NCBI RefSeq assembly: GCF_030297595.1
Contig: NZ_AP028138.1
Span: 1,178,001-1,242,000, forward strand
Direction of reading: 5' to 3'
DNA length: 64,000 nt
From: Polynucleobacter sp. HIN7
GTDB lineage: Bacteria; Pseudomonadota; Gammaproteobacteria; Burkholderiales; Burkholderiaceae
Shown here: piece by piece, positions 1 to 8,093 of the stretch
How the letters are laid out: each line of letters starts with the position of its first letter
Position numbering within the stretch: the first letter of the stretch is position 1
Translations under genes and position numbers: made by a program
Notes under the pieces: generated by a model
The model's database searches: none
Seen by the model: only the letters and a program-made list of their open reading frames with translations
Told to the model about the DNA's origin: nothing

Positions 1-823
1 CCAAGCCCATGAGAGTATTGGTTACGGGATAGCCCAAGAGTTCGGCAAACTCTTTAAGCTCTTTGGCAGCTTCGGCCATGATGATCCCGCCACCCGTATA
101 AATATAAGGCCGCTCAGCCTCTTGTAATAAAGAGACGGCTTTGCGGATTTGGCCGCTATGACCCTTGATCACCGGATTGTACGAACGCATGCTCAAACTA
201 TCGGGGTAAACAAAAGGTGCTTTAGTGGCCGAGATATCTTTTGGAATATCGACTAACACGGGGCCAGGACGACCAGTGCGTGCAATATGAAAAGCCTTTT
301 TAAGTGTGATGGCAAGATCATTAATGTCCTTGACCAAGAAATTGTGTTTGACGATGGGTCGTGTAATGCCCACGGTATCGGCTTCTTGAAAGGCATCCTC
401 ACCAATCGCGTAGGTTGGCACGTTACCAGTAATGATGACCATCGGAATCGAATCGGTGTAAGCGGTCGCAATCCCAGTGACCGCATTCGTGACTCCTGGA
501 CCGGAGGTAACCAATGCCACACCGACCTTACCGGTGGCACGCGCATAGCCATCAGCTGCATGAACCGCCGCTTGTTCGTGACGAACCAAAATATGTTCAA
601 ACTTATCTTGTTTGAAGATCTCGTCGTAAATAAAGAGAACCGCACCACCAGGATATCCCCATACGTACTCCACCCCCTCGGCATGCAAGGCATGCACCAA
701 CATCTCAGCACCAATCATTTCAGGGGCAGATTGTTTTGTGGGACTTGGATTGGAGTCGGATTGAGGAACGGTTGCGGCCTGACCACCTTTGGTGGCTAAA
801 AATTCAGCATTACTCGTATTCAT
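1..823 (-). CDS. ilvB: Acetolactate synthase large subunit, 5' part only (window edge)
   Basis: Thiamine-diphosphate enzyme that condenses pyruvate to acetolactate, or pyruvate with 2-ketobutyrate, in the first common step of valine, leucine and isoleucine synthesis. About 274 N-terminal residues are visible, roughly half the usual 570-600; the rest lies beyond base 1. The visible part is the N-terminal ThDP-binding domain: a YPGG segment, the [14 protein letters not shown] stretch carrying the catalytic Glu, then SGPGVTN, and later [13 protein letters not shown], all typical of the family. Two in-frame ATGs lie at 829 and 823; I chose 823 because the AAGG motif at 833-836 then has a normal spacing. 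The gene is divergent from the sigma factor gene. Identification is firm; which isozyme it is cannot be told from half the protein. Confidence 0.93.
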   Translation of the reverse strand, partial: MNTSNAEFLATKGGQAATVPQSDSNPSPTKQSAPEMIGAEMLVHALHAEGVEYVWGYPGGAVLFIYDEIFKQDKFEHILVRHEQAAVHAADGYARATGKVGVALVTSGPGVTNAVTGIATAYTDSIPMVIITGNVPTYAIGEDAFQEADTVGITRPIVKHNFLVKDINDLAITLKKAFHIARTGRPGPVLVDIPKDISATKAPFVYPDSLSMRSYNPVIKGHSGQIRKAVSLLQEAERPYIYTGGGIIMAEAAKELKEFAELLGYPVTNTLMGL

Positions 824-967
824 TGTCATTTTCCTTTGCAATTTTCGGCAAAAAATTGTTTAGGCTGTTCTGTCCCTTACTTATGGTCCGGGTTCGAACG
901 GCACTGCCGCAAAGAAAAAAGACTGCCACTTCTTGGATGGTCTCTTTGCGGTAAGCCCTCCATTGTA
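824..967 (-). promoter_or_regulatory. Probable ilvB promoter and structured leader
   Basis: Reading leftward toward ilvB there is a TACAAT hexamer at 962-967 without a convincing -35 box. It is followed by a leader of about 130 bases holding a 9-bp inverted repeat (arms 907-915 and 943-951) and a second 7-bp one (839-845 and 852-858) just before the ribosome binding site. I found no run of Val, Leu or Ile codons that would make a classical attenuator peptide. The rest of the gap up to 1064 shows no gene. Confidence 0.4.
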
Positions 968-1064
968 AAGCAATAGCCTAGAATGAGCGAGTTTAGGCAC
1001 TATTTTGGGTCGAAAACGAATAACGAAACCACAAAAACACACTCATTAATCCGCAGTAATTCAC

Positions 1065-1634
1065 ATGGCTTCTGCCCAAGAACTCGACCAATTTCTGGCT
1101 GGCATTGAGAAAAAAGCCTTCAAACAGGCCGTCTATGCGGTTCGGGATGAGGCCGCTGCCCTTGATGTGGTGCAAGATGCCATGATTAGCTTGACTCAAA
1201 AATACGGCGATCGGCCGGCCGCAGAGCTGCCACTGATTTTTACCCGAATTCTGCAAAATCGGATCCATGACTGGTTTCGTCGCCAAAAAGTGCGCTCCGC
1301 CCACGAGACCCCCTTCTCAGCATTGGGATCGGGTAATGATGGCGAGGAAGACTTTGATCCTTTGGAGCTTATTGAGATCCGGGATGGAGGTCCAATACCC
1401 CTAGATGCCAGTGCGGCATTAGCCAATCAAGAGTTATTGGCTATCCTTGAGGCAGAAATATCAAAATTGCCAAGTCGTCAACGAGAGGCCTTCCTCATGC
1501 GTTATTGGGATGAACTGAGTACTTCTGAAACCGCCCTTGCCATGGGATGCAGCGAGGGCAGTGTAAAAACCCATTGCTCCCGAGCCGCCCACACCTTGGC
1601 AGCTGCATTGAAGGCCAGAGGAATTGTGTTGTGA
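1065..1634 (+). CDS. RNA polymerase sigma factor, ECF (sigma-70 region 2/4) type
   Basis: A 189-residue sigma factor that should direct core RNA polymerase to a specific promoter set. Region 2 lies at about residues 20-85 (VVQDAMISL, then the RIHDWFRRQKV stretch). Region 4 lies at about 135-182, with LPSRQREAFLMRYW leading to a helix-turn-helix in which GCSEGSVKTHCSRA is the recognition part. There is no region 1.1 or 3, as in ECF or stress sigmas. The stop codon shares its last base with the ATG of the next gene, so the two are probably translationally coupled. The following three genes (DUF3619, DUF3106, RDD) form a cassette that I recall as common in Burkholderiales. The partner protein and regulon cannot be read from sequence. 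Confidence 0.9.
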   Translation: MASAQELDQFLAGIEKKAFKQAVYAVRDEAAALDVVQDAMISLTQKYGDRPAAELPLIFTRILQNRIHDWFRRQKVRSAHETPFSALGSGNDGEEDFDPLELIEIRDGGPIPLDASAALANQELLAILEAEISKLPSRQREAFLMRYWDELSTSETALAMGCSEGSVKTHCSRAAHTLAAALKARGIVL

Positions 1635-2098
1635 TGATGAACAAGAATAAACAAAATTTAGATCCAGTTGAGCAAGAGTTTGGAAAGCGGGTAACCCGTC
1701 TATTAAGCGCTCAATCAGAAAATCTCAGCAGCGATATCCAATCGCGCTTGCAAGATGCTCGTGCGACTGCGCTCAGTCGCGCCAAGCCTGAACCTGTATT
1801 TGTTGCACAACTCCAAACGACGCATCGTAGCTTTCGGACCTCATCTTGGAATAAACCCATATGGTCATTCACTGGTTGGCTCGTACCCGTTACCGTCGTA
1901 GTTCTTGGCTTAATTGCCATCACCGAATGGCAAGAAGACTTGCGCATCAATGACATTGCCAATGTCGATATTGCCCTCCTAACCGATGACGTTCCACCCG
2001 ATGCATTTGTTGATAACGGCTTTATGGCGTTCCTAAAACTAAAGACCCTCGCCAAACCAGAGACGGATGTTAAAAAGTCCGACGACGAAAAAATTTAG
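1634..2098 (+). CDS. DUF3619-type single-span membrane protein, possible anti-sigma factor
   Basis: A 154-residue protein of unknown function. The first ~75 residues are hydrophilic and helical-looking, beginning with a VEQEFGKRVTRLL stretch. One membrane span follows at about 79-99 (WLVPVTVVVLGLIAI), then a short acidic tail with DDVPPDAFVDNGFMAFL, which I recognise as the DUF3619 signature. The start is the ATG that overlaps the sigma factor stop codon. Placement directly after an ECF sigma gene, with a cytoplasmic N-terminal part and one span, is the usual architecture of a membrane anti-sigma factor. That role is inference only, since the sequence does not show a recognisable zinc-type anti-sigma motif. 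Confidence 0.8.
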   Translation: MMNKNKQNLDPVEQEFGKRVTRLLSAQSENLSSDIQSRLQDARATALSRAKPEPVFVAQLQTTHRSFRTSSWNKPIWSFTGWLVPVTVVVLGLIAITEWQEDLRINDIANVDIALLTDDVPPDAFVDNGFMAFLKLKTLAKPETDVKKSDDEKI

Positions 2099-2100
2099 CG

Positions 2101-2646
2101 ATGCAATTTCGACTTCTGGCACCAGCCCTTCTCACTCTCTTCATCGCACTGTCGAACTCTAGGGCTCATGCGCAGAATACTGGAGCAACCCAGCCCTCCC
2201 CGACAACTGTTGGCAAGAAAGTCGATAAGCTCGCCTGGAATCAATTAAACCCACTGCAGCAAACCGTACTTGCGCCATTGGAGAGTGATTGGGAAACCTT
2301 GAGCAATGACCGCAAAACAAAATGGATACGGGTCGCGAATCGCTACCCCTATATGACCTCCCCCGAGCAAGAACGGCTCCAGGGACGAATGGCCGATTGG
2401 GCAAAGCTGCCCCAAAAAGATCGGCGTATCGCACGCGATAACTATCTGACGAGCCTACAAATCCCAGCGGAACAAAAAGCGGCTGCTTGGGAAGCTTATC
2501 AACAACTCTCCGAAGAAGAAAAGCAAAAGCTTGCTCAGCAAGAACTCAATAAAAGAAAATCAAGCGCAGCTACCGCACCTGCAATTCAGCCGCGCGCGGT
2601 CATCAATACCCCCTCAGGGCCCGCACCAAACTCCACAATCAAATAA
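2101..2646 (+). CDS. Exported DUF3106 protein
   Basis: A 181-residue protein of unknown function with a clear Sec signal peptide (residues 1-24, predicted cleavage after AHA). The mature part has the spaced Trp/Leu/Arg pattern typical of DUF3106 (LAWNQLNPLQQTVLAPL, then WETLSNDRKTKW and RMADWAKLPQKDRRIARDNY). It ends in a Lys/Glu-rich helix and a Pro/Ala-rich tail, probably disordered. It follows the DUF3619 gene by two bases and precedes the RDD gene by nine, so all four are likely one operon. Its charge pattern suggests a small periplasmic helical protein, perhaps sensory or chaperone-like, but nothing in the sequence proves this. Confidence 0.8.
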   Translation: MQFRLLAPALLTLFIALSNSRAHAQNTGATQPSPTTVGKKVDKLAWNQLNPLQQTVLAPLESDWETLSNDRKTKWIRVANRYPYMTSPEQERLQGRMADWAKLPQKDRRIARDNYLTSLQIPAEQKAAAWEAYQQLSEEEKQKLAQQELNKRKSSAATAPAIQPRAVINTPSGPAPNSTIK

Positions 2647-2655
2647 ACTCTGGGG

Positions 2656-3204
2656 ATGAACCCCGCAGAGCTCAATGCCTTACCGCCACCTCGATTTTGG
2701 CGACGCGTATTTTGTAATCTTTATGAACAACTTCTACTGGTTGGGGTATTAGCGCTCACCTTTATGGTCCCCAATTTATTAATCGGGGTTCTATTTGGTA
2801 TCGCGATCCCAAGTTGGCTCAGTTTTTTCTACTTATATGGTGTGCTGGGGTTTTACTTTGTCTGGTACTGGCGACGCAACGGACAAACCTTAGCCATGCA
2901 AACCTGGCGCATCCAAATCGTCGCTGAGGATGGTGGTCTGCTAGCCAAAAATCAGGCGCTGTGGCGCTACGTCTACGGCTCGCTGTGGATCGTACCCTGC
3001 CTCATCATCCACGCCATCTATCCGCTACGGGGTTGGCAAATCATTGGGCTCCTGTTTGCGGTTTCTCTTTTCCTTTGGCCGCTCAGTATGTATTTGGATC
3101 GCAAATATCGTCAAGGCATACCCGATCGCATGGCACAAACGAAGTTAATTCAGTTGCCACCCAAATCAAAGGTTAAGGAGGCCGCCGCTCCAAAAGCGGA
3201 CTAA
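2656..3204 (+). CDS. RDD family integral membrane protein
   Basis: A 182-residue membrane protein with about four hydrophobic segments (residues ~23-45, 48-70, ~103-122 and 127-147), and basic ends facing the cytoplasm. It fits the RDD family: an Arg-rich entry (FWRRVFCNLYEQLLL) and a second conserved stretch (YFVWYWRRNGQTLAMQTWRIQIV). The Asp pair that gives the family its name is not present here; the equivalent position reads YEQ, a form I associate with Burkholderiales members. RDD proteins have been linked to ion or small-solute movement, but the function here is unknown. It ends the sigma/DUF3619/DUF3106 cassette and overlaps the convergent permease gene by four bases. Confidence 0.85.
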   Translation: MNPAELNALPPPRFWRRVFCNLYEQLLLVGVLALTFMVPNLLIGVLFGIAIPSWLSFFYLYGVLGFYFVWYWRRNGQTLAMQTWRIQIVAEDGGLLAKNQALWRYVYGSLWIVPCLIIHAIYPLRGWQIIGLLFAVSLFLWPLSMYLDRKYRQGIPDRMAQTKLIQLPPKSKVKEAAAPKAD

Positions 3205-5708
3205 ACCTCGCGTAGACATTCCATCGTGCTCGCGGTCTGGATCTTTTGCTGTAAACGAAAACCAGCCAGCAAACTGACGCACACGCCCAAAACAATACCA
3301 AGTCCAATTGCTGTACCAAAGGAATAGAACTCAATTTCCAATAGGTAGCGGCCCAAGGCCCACGTAGTTGCGCTTGCTGCCAAGCCGCCTAATAGTCCCG
3401 ATAGAAATCCAATGGTGGTGAGCTCAATGACCACGAGCTGCGCCAAGGTTCGTTTTGATGCCCCCACTGCCTTAAGCAGAGCCGCATCCCGAAAACGATC
3501 GTCTTGCGTAGATCCAATTGCAGCAAAGAGCACCAAAATAGCAGCGCACAAGGTAAACACCAATAACAAACCCAATGCGCTCGCCAGACGATTTAAGACC
3601 TCCTGAATTTGACGAATCGAGTTCTCAATATCAACAATCGTCAAATTAGGATAGGTCTGAGCTAACTTGAGATCCAAGTTCTCACGCTCTCTGGGTTGGT
3701 GATAGGAGGTAATCCAAGATTTAGGGAAATCATCCAAGGCCGCAGGCGGAAAGATCACAAAGAAATTAACCTGCATGGATCCCCAATCGAGCTTGCGCAT
3801 CGAGGTAATAGGTGCAGTAATTTTTTGGCCAGCGATATCAAAACTCATTTGATCGCCCATGCGCAGATTCAGGGTCTTCGCAATACCACTCTCAATCGAA
3901 ATTTGTGGAGTTGCCGAATTGCCAAACCATTGACCAGAAACCAATTGATTGTCACTGGGTAATTGATTGGTATACGAGAGATTAAATTCTCGATCAACCA
4001 AGCGGCGTGCATTGTCGGTTTGGTAGTTATCGGGCATGACCTCACGCTCATTGATATGCGTGAGTCGACCCCGAACCATCGGATATAGTTGCGCCTGCGC
4101 AATGCCGCCGATATTTAACATGCGCTGCACGTCTGCCTTTTGATCATTTTGGATATTGATCAAAAATCGATTGGGGGCATTATCAGGGACATTAGCTTGC
4201 CAACTTTGCAATAGGTCTTGGCGTAACAAAAAGATCAGTAAGAGTGCCATGATGGCCAATGCCAAAGAGCTCACCTGAATCATGGCAAAAGCAGCGCGGC
4301 GCGATTGTGTACTAATCGCAAAGCGGGTCACAAAGCCAATCCTCGCTAGATAGCGTGATTGGCTAAAGCGCTCAAGGCCCCACAGACCAAGCCAAGCGAG
4401 CCCGGCAAAGAGTAAGGCGCCAATCCCAAATGAACCGGTTGCCCAAACGAGTAACTTCAGGTCGCGGGTTGCCCAAAAGACCAAAGCCAAGCAACTAATG
4501 AGTCCAAACAGTGCAATCGATTTGGCCGCTAACGGTACTTTGCCAAACTCTCGACGCACTAGACGCAATGGAGAGATCTGACTTAAGGTCAAGATTGGTG
4601 GCCCAGCAAAGCCAAAGAGGAGTAACAGAGCAAATGCAATGCTCCAGACCACCGGCCAAACCGATGGCAAAGGTAGACGAGTTTGAATAAGCCCCCCCAG
4701 GAGCTGCATTAAGGCTTCTTGAGCAAACCAACCGATCAATCCGCCAAGAATGGTGGCTACCACGCCAATGAGGGTAAGAACAAGCAGTTGCTTGCGCAAA
4801 ATTTGTCCCTGACTTGCGCCAAAGCATTTCCATACCGCACAACTATCCGCTTGCTTGAGAACATAGCGTCTGGCTGCAAGTGCAATTGCCAAGGCGCAGA
4901 TCAGTGCTGTCATTAAGGCTACTAGTGATAAAAAGCGCTCTGCTCGCTCCAAGGTCTTGCGCATCATCGGCTGAGCATTTTCCAAGGACTCAATCCGAAT
5001 ACCGCGCAGTTTTTCTTGCTCAATATGATTGAGAGCCCAATCTTGATAGTCCCGGATTTGACGATCCGTTCCAGAAACCAATAGGCGATAGGTAACGCGA
5101 CTTCCAAAACCAATCAGCCCAGTGCTTGCCAAATCATCAATACTGATCATTGCTCGAGGTGCAAAGTTCATAAAAGCTGCACCACGATCCAGTTCTCGTA
5201 CTATCACCGCATCAATCCGAAATTGACGATCGCCGATGTTTAGTGAGTCACCTAACTTGGCACGCAGAGAAATCAACACAGCCGGGTCAACCCAAACCGT
5301 ATTTTTAGGAGGCATCCCAGTGACCTCTTCAATCGATCGCTCGTCGACCCTGCCATCAATGACTTGACGACTAATTTGCAACTGGCCCCGAAGAGGATAA
5401 AGAGCGCTCACCGCTTTTAATGAACTTAATTTACTTTCCCCGCCATGGCTCACCATGCTTGGGAATACAACTGTTTGGGCAATGTTGAGCTTTTTGGACC
5501 TTGCCTCCTCAATTAATGCAGGTGAGATCGGCTGATCCGCAGCAATTAATAGATCGGCAGCCAGCAGTGTACGGCCATCGATTTCAAAACTGCGTTGGAG
5601 CCGATCGGCCAAAAAGCTAACGCTAGAGAGCGCAGCTACTGAAAGCACGAGGGCCACAAAGAGCCAAAGGAGCTCTTTGGCGCGCAGCTCCTTAAAGAGC
5701 ATCTGCAT
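3201..5708 (-). CDS. Large FtsX-like ABC permease (YbbP/MacB-type topology)
   Basis: An 835-residue permease of the FtsX/MacB superfamily. One N-terminal span (about 14-35) is followed by a large periplasmic domain. A first FtsX core (about 265-385) contains the FGASQGQILRKQLLVLT coupling segment, a middle block of hydrophobic spans follows (about 395-500), then a second periplasmic domain and a C-terminal FtsX core (about 715-825) with KAVGASKRTLAQLVVIE. Length and two-core layout match YbbP-like permeases, which work with a LolD/YbbA-type ATPase in the inner membrane, probably on lipids or envelope proteins. No such ATPase is adjacent. The gene starts six bases after the SDR gene stop, so it belongs to the same leftward operon. 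Confidence 0.88.
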   Translation of the reverse strand: MQMLFKELRAKELLWLFVALVLSVAALSSVSFLADRLQRSFEIDGRTLLAADLLIAADQPISPALIEEARSKKLNIAQTVVFPSMVSHGGESKLSSLKAVSALYPLRGQLQISRQVIDGRVDERSIEEVTGMPPKNTVWVDPAVLISLRAKLGDSLNIGDRQFRIDAVIVRELDRGAAFMNFAPRAMISIDDLASTGLIGFGSRVTYRLLVSGTDRQIRDYQDWALNHIEQEKLRGIRIESLENAQPMMRKTLERAERFLSLVALMTALICALAIALAARRYVLKQADSCAVWKCFGASQGQILRKQLLVLTLIGVVATILGGLIGWFAQEALMQLLGGLIQTRLPLPSVWPVVWSIAFALLLLFGFAGPPILTLSQISPLRLVRREFGKVPLAAKSIALFGLISCLALVFWATRDLKLLVWATGSFGIGALLFAGLAWLGLWGLERFSQSRYLARIGFVTRFAISTQSRRAAFAMIQVSSLALAIMALLLIFLLRQDLLQSWQANVPDNAPNRFLINIQNDQKADVQRMLNIGGIAQAQLYPMVRGRLTHINEREVMPDNYQTDNARRLVDREFNLSYTNQLPSDNQLVSGQWFGNSATPQISIESGIAKTLNLRMGDQMSFDIAGQKITAPITSMRKLDWGSMQVNFFVIFPPAALDDFPKSWITSYHQPRERENLDLKLAQTYPNLTIVDIENSIRQIQEVLNRLASALGLLLVFTLCAAILVLFAAIGSTQDDRFRDAALLKAVGASKRTLAQLVVIELTTIGFLSGLLGGLAASATTWALGRYLLEIEFYSFGTAIGLGIVLGVCVSLLAGFRLQQKIQTASTMECLREV

Positions 5709-5713
5709 CTGTA

Positions 5714-6499
5714 TTAAATGCTAGGCACCTGACCGCCATCCACCCGTATTACTGACCCCGTAATGTAGGAAGCGTTTTGACTCGCCAAGAATGCAGCGGT
5801 ATCGCCATACTCTTTTGGATCACCATAACGGCCTGCGGGAATGGTCTTCAGACTGGCACTTACGACCGCATCGTAAGAGATGTTCTCACGCTTAGCGCGC
5901 GCTTCATCAAGTTGGCGCAAGCGATCAGTGGCCACGCGACCTGGCATGATGACATTGACAGTCACACCATCGGCTGCCACCTCGGCAGCCAAGGTTTTGG
6001 ACCAACCTAGTAACGCGGCACGAAGCGTATTCGAAATTGCTAAATTACGAATTGGCACGATGGCTCCAGAAGTGGTACTGGTAATAATCCGGCCCCATCG
6101 ACGCTCGCGCATGCCCGGCAGGACCCGATCGGTAATTTTCATGAGGGAGAGAACCATCTCCTGAAAACTTTTTTGCCATAGCTGTGGATCTTGACCGCTC
6201 GCCGTTGTGGGTGGTGGCCCCCCGGTGTTATTAATCAAGATATCAATTGGGCCAAGCTGGCTCTCAACCGTTTGAACATGACCATCAATCGCATTGAGAT
6301 CGGCGAGATCCCAATTTAAGGCAAGCGCCTTGCCGCCAACCGATTCAATCATTTTGACCGTTTGCGCGAGACCCTCGGCATTGCGACCGGTTATAGCAAC
6401 GTATACGCCTTCACGTGCCAAAGCGGTCGCCATGGCTTGTCCTAAACCACGACTCGATGCCAGCACTAACGCGGTCTTTCCTTTAATTCCCAAGTCCAT
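5714..6499 (-). CDS. Atypical SDR-family oxidoreductase (BKR-like)
   Basis: A 261-residue Rossmann-fold protein of the short-chain dehydrogenase family, close to 3-oxoacyl-ACP reductase-like members. The cofactor loop reads ASSRGLGQA (residues 14-22), an imperfect match to the usual TGxxxGxG. NNTGG (90-94) and a Ser cluster at 141-144 are present. The catalytic Tyr-xxx-Lys is missing: the region reads ISNTLRAALLG, with Ser156/Asn157 and Arg160 where Tyr and Lys should be. CDD-type BKR-like subgroups with this deviation are known, so activity and substrate are uncertain. It ends in a typical GSVIRVDGG motif. It lies between the Mla-like lipoprotein gene and the FtsX permease gene. Confidence 0.87.
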   Translation of the reverse strand: MDLGIKGKTALVLASSRGLGQAMATALAREGVYVAITGRNAEGLAQTVKMIESVGGKALALNWDLADLNAIDGHVQTVESQLGPIDILINNTGGPPPTTASGQDPQLWQKSFQEMVLSLMKITDRVLPGMRERRWGRIITSTTSGAIVPIRNLAISNTLRAALLGWSKTLAAEVAADGVTVNVIMPGRVATDRLRQLDEARAKRENISYDAVVSASLKTIPAGRYGDPKEYGDTAAFLASQNASYITGSVIRVDGGQVPSI

Positions 6500-6522
6500 C
6501 GTGCATCCCCTTATTCGTTGTT

Positions 6523-7185
6523 TTATTGATTGATTGACTTCATCTGAACCAATGGTTTTGGCAGGTTCTTGGTACCCGCATCCAAATCGGCTTCAAACCG
6601 CTGCAAGATAGTCGCAAACGCTTGTTGCAAACCATTAGCTAGCGTATTGGGACGATTATCCTTTAAAGGAACGCGCTGTGTGTGTCGGCTGTTCATCAAG
6701 ATGGGATTTTGGGAGCCTGAGGACAGAACGACCAAATAGAACTGGATGCTAACAACCGCTTCTGCTTGATTGCGATAGTCCCCATAAAACTCAGTGACAT
6801 TAACCTGGAGGGTGTAATACGGAAAGAAGGTGTTACTTTGATTAACAGTTGCTTTAAAAATATTGGCGTCACTGATCCACTGACGCGTGGCATTACCAAC
6901 CATCTCCGCTGGACTGGAAATATAGCCGTTATAGAAATCCTTCTCATAGCGCTGATCGGCTAAGCGATAAACCATGGATTTACTATCAAATGGTCCATTG
7001 ACCGATACTGGCCCAACCTTTAACCAAAAATCGGTATTGGGTTTACGGGGCTCCCCAGTTCGCTTTGGATCAATCAACCAAGTGCTAGTTTCAAGATTGG
7101 GTCGGGTGGGGGCACAGGCTACCAAGATAGAAATACTGGTCAATAGTACTAAGACTCGCGTGAGGCGACGTAATGCAAAGCTCAT
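6523..7185 (-). CDS. ABC transport auxiliary lipoprotein (PqiC/DUF330 type) of the Mla-like system
   Basis: A 220-residue outer-membrane-type lipoprotein. The signal peptide (VLVLLTSISILVAC) ends in the lipobox L-V-A-C, which places lipidated Cys at about residue 24. The mature part resembles the ABC-transport auxiliary component family (PqiC-like), with a VGPVSVNGPFDSKSMVYRL strand region and a C-terminal helix. Such lipoproteins pair with MCE proteins and anchor the lipid pathway at the outer membrane. The start is the ATG at 7185, overlapping the MCE gene stop by four bases; a longer frame to 7236 exists but would bury the signal peptide. It probably replaces the soluble MlaC shuttle, which is not encoded nearby. 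Confidence 0.88.
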   Translation of the reverse strand: MSFALRRLTRVLVLLTSISILVACAPTRPNLETSTWLIDPKRTGEPRKPNTDFWLKVGPVSVNGPFDSKSMVYRLADQRYEKDFYNGYISSPAEMVGNATRQWISDANIFKATVNQSNTFFPYYTLQVNVTEFYGDYRNQAEAVVSIQFYLVVLSSGSQNPILMNSRHTQRVPLKDNRPNTLANGLQQAFATILQRFEADLDAGTKNLPKPLVQMKSINQ

Positions 7186-8093
7186 TTTTGAACTCCAGTT
7201 TGGGGCAAGGTAATGCGCGGTGGGGGCTCTCCCCAAACCATGCTGCTCGGATATCGGCTAGCCACTTTGGCAAAATCATTCAACTGATCGGTAATTTGCT
7301 TGAGATTATCGATTGAGGTAATGGTGTCGCCTTGCATACTCGATAAGGTTTGACGAAGAATGACCGTGGTCGCAATCACTTCGCGCATCAAGAGCTCAAG
7401 CTCTGCTTTATTAGCGACCTCATCAATTCTGCCAAGCAATACATTTAAGCGCTCAACCGATTTTGCGATCCCGGAATTGTCTTTACCATCGCCACCAATG
7501 ATGGTGTTGAGATTGGTCAGCAGCACATCAAATTTTTTCTGAGTTTCTGCTAAATTCATCTCGCCCAAGTTATCCAATACCTTACGAATTCCTGAGAAAA
7601 ATATGTCGGTCTGACTAGGTAGGGAATCAATCACTAAATACTCAGGTTTCCAGTTATATGGGAGAGACTTATAGTTATTCATATCACGCACGTAGTCGAG
7701 CTCGACATAATTCACGCCGGTAATCCCCTGACTTTTTACACGAGCGCGCAAGTCCTTTGGTAGTTGCTTCGTGGGTCCTAATAATTTTTCTTCATCACCA
7801 TCAATCAGCATCCGCACTACGACATACTCCTTGCGCTCAGGGAACGGTTCATTGGACTCATACAAGGCACCTGACAAGCCAATAAAGGTTACTTGTCCCA
7901 CTTTCACCCCCCGAAATCGTACTGGGGCACCTACATCTAATCCCGTAATTGATTGCTCAATATAAGTCTCCGCCATCGTTGTTTTCTTAAAGAGCTGGCC
8001 AGTTCCAAACACCAAAATCAAGGCAAGAATGGCAGCAAAGCCGGCAAACACAAACAATCCCAAGCGAAAGTAATTTGGATTCGATTGACTCAT
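7182..8093 (-). CDS. MCE-domain (MlaD-like) lipid-transport protein
   Basis: A 303-residue inner-membrane-anchored protein. One N-terminal span (about 10-31) is followed by a single MCE domain (about 40-125, with SITGLDVGAPVRFRGVKVG and later GITGVNYVELDYV). A long helical C-terminal part (about 170-290) is likely coiled-coil. MCE proteins form hexameric rings or tubes that carry phospholipids between inner and outer membranes, fed by an MlaFE-type ABC unit. At 303 residues it is longer than E. coli MlaD (183), closer to PqiB- or YrbD-like forms with extended helices. It overlaps both neighbours by four bases (ATGA), which indicates tight translational coupling. Confidence 0.92.
   Translation of the reverse strand: MSQSNPNYFRLGLFVFAGFAAILALILVFGTGQLFKKTTMAETYIEQSITGLDVGAPVRFRGVKVGQVTFIGLSGALYESNEPFPERKEYVVVRMLIDGDEEKLLGPTKQLPKDLRARVKSQGITGVNYVELDYVRDMNNYKSLPYNWKPEYLVIDSLPSQTDIFFSGIRKVLDNLGEMNLAETQKKFDVLLTNLNTIIGGDGKDNSGIAKSVERLNVLLGRIDEVANKAELELLMREVIATTVILRQTLSSMQGDTITSIDNLKQITDQLNDFAKVASRYPSSMVWGEPPPRITLPQTGVQK

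Noticed and set aside
287..799. 170-codon open frame on the plus strand opposite ilvB
   Set aside because: It is the antisense shadow of the acetolactate synthase gene, whose protein is clearly recognisable in the other strand.
868..961. 28-codon minus-strand frame that could be an ilv leader peptide
   Set aside because: Its ATG lies inside or at the edge of the putative -10 box, and it has few Val, Leu or Ile codons.
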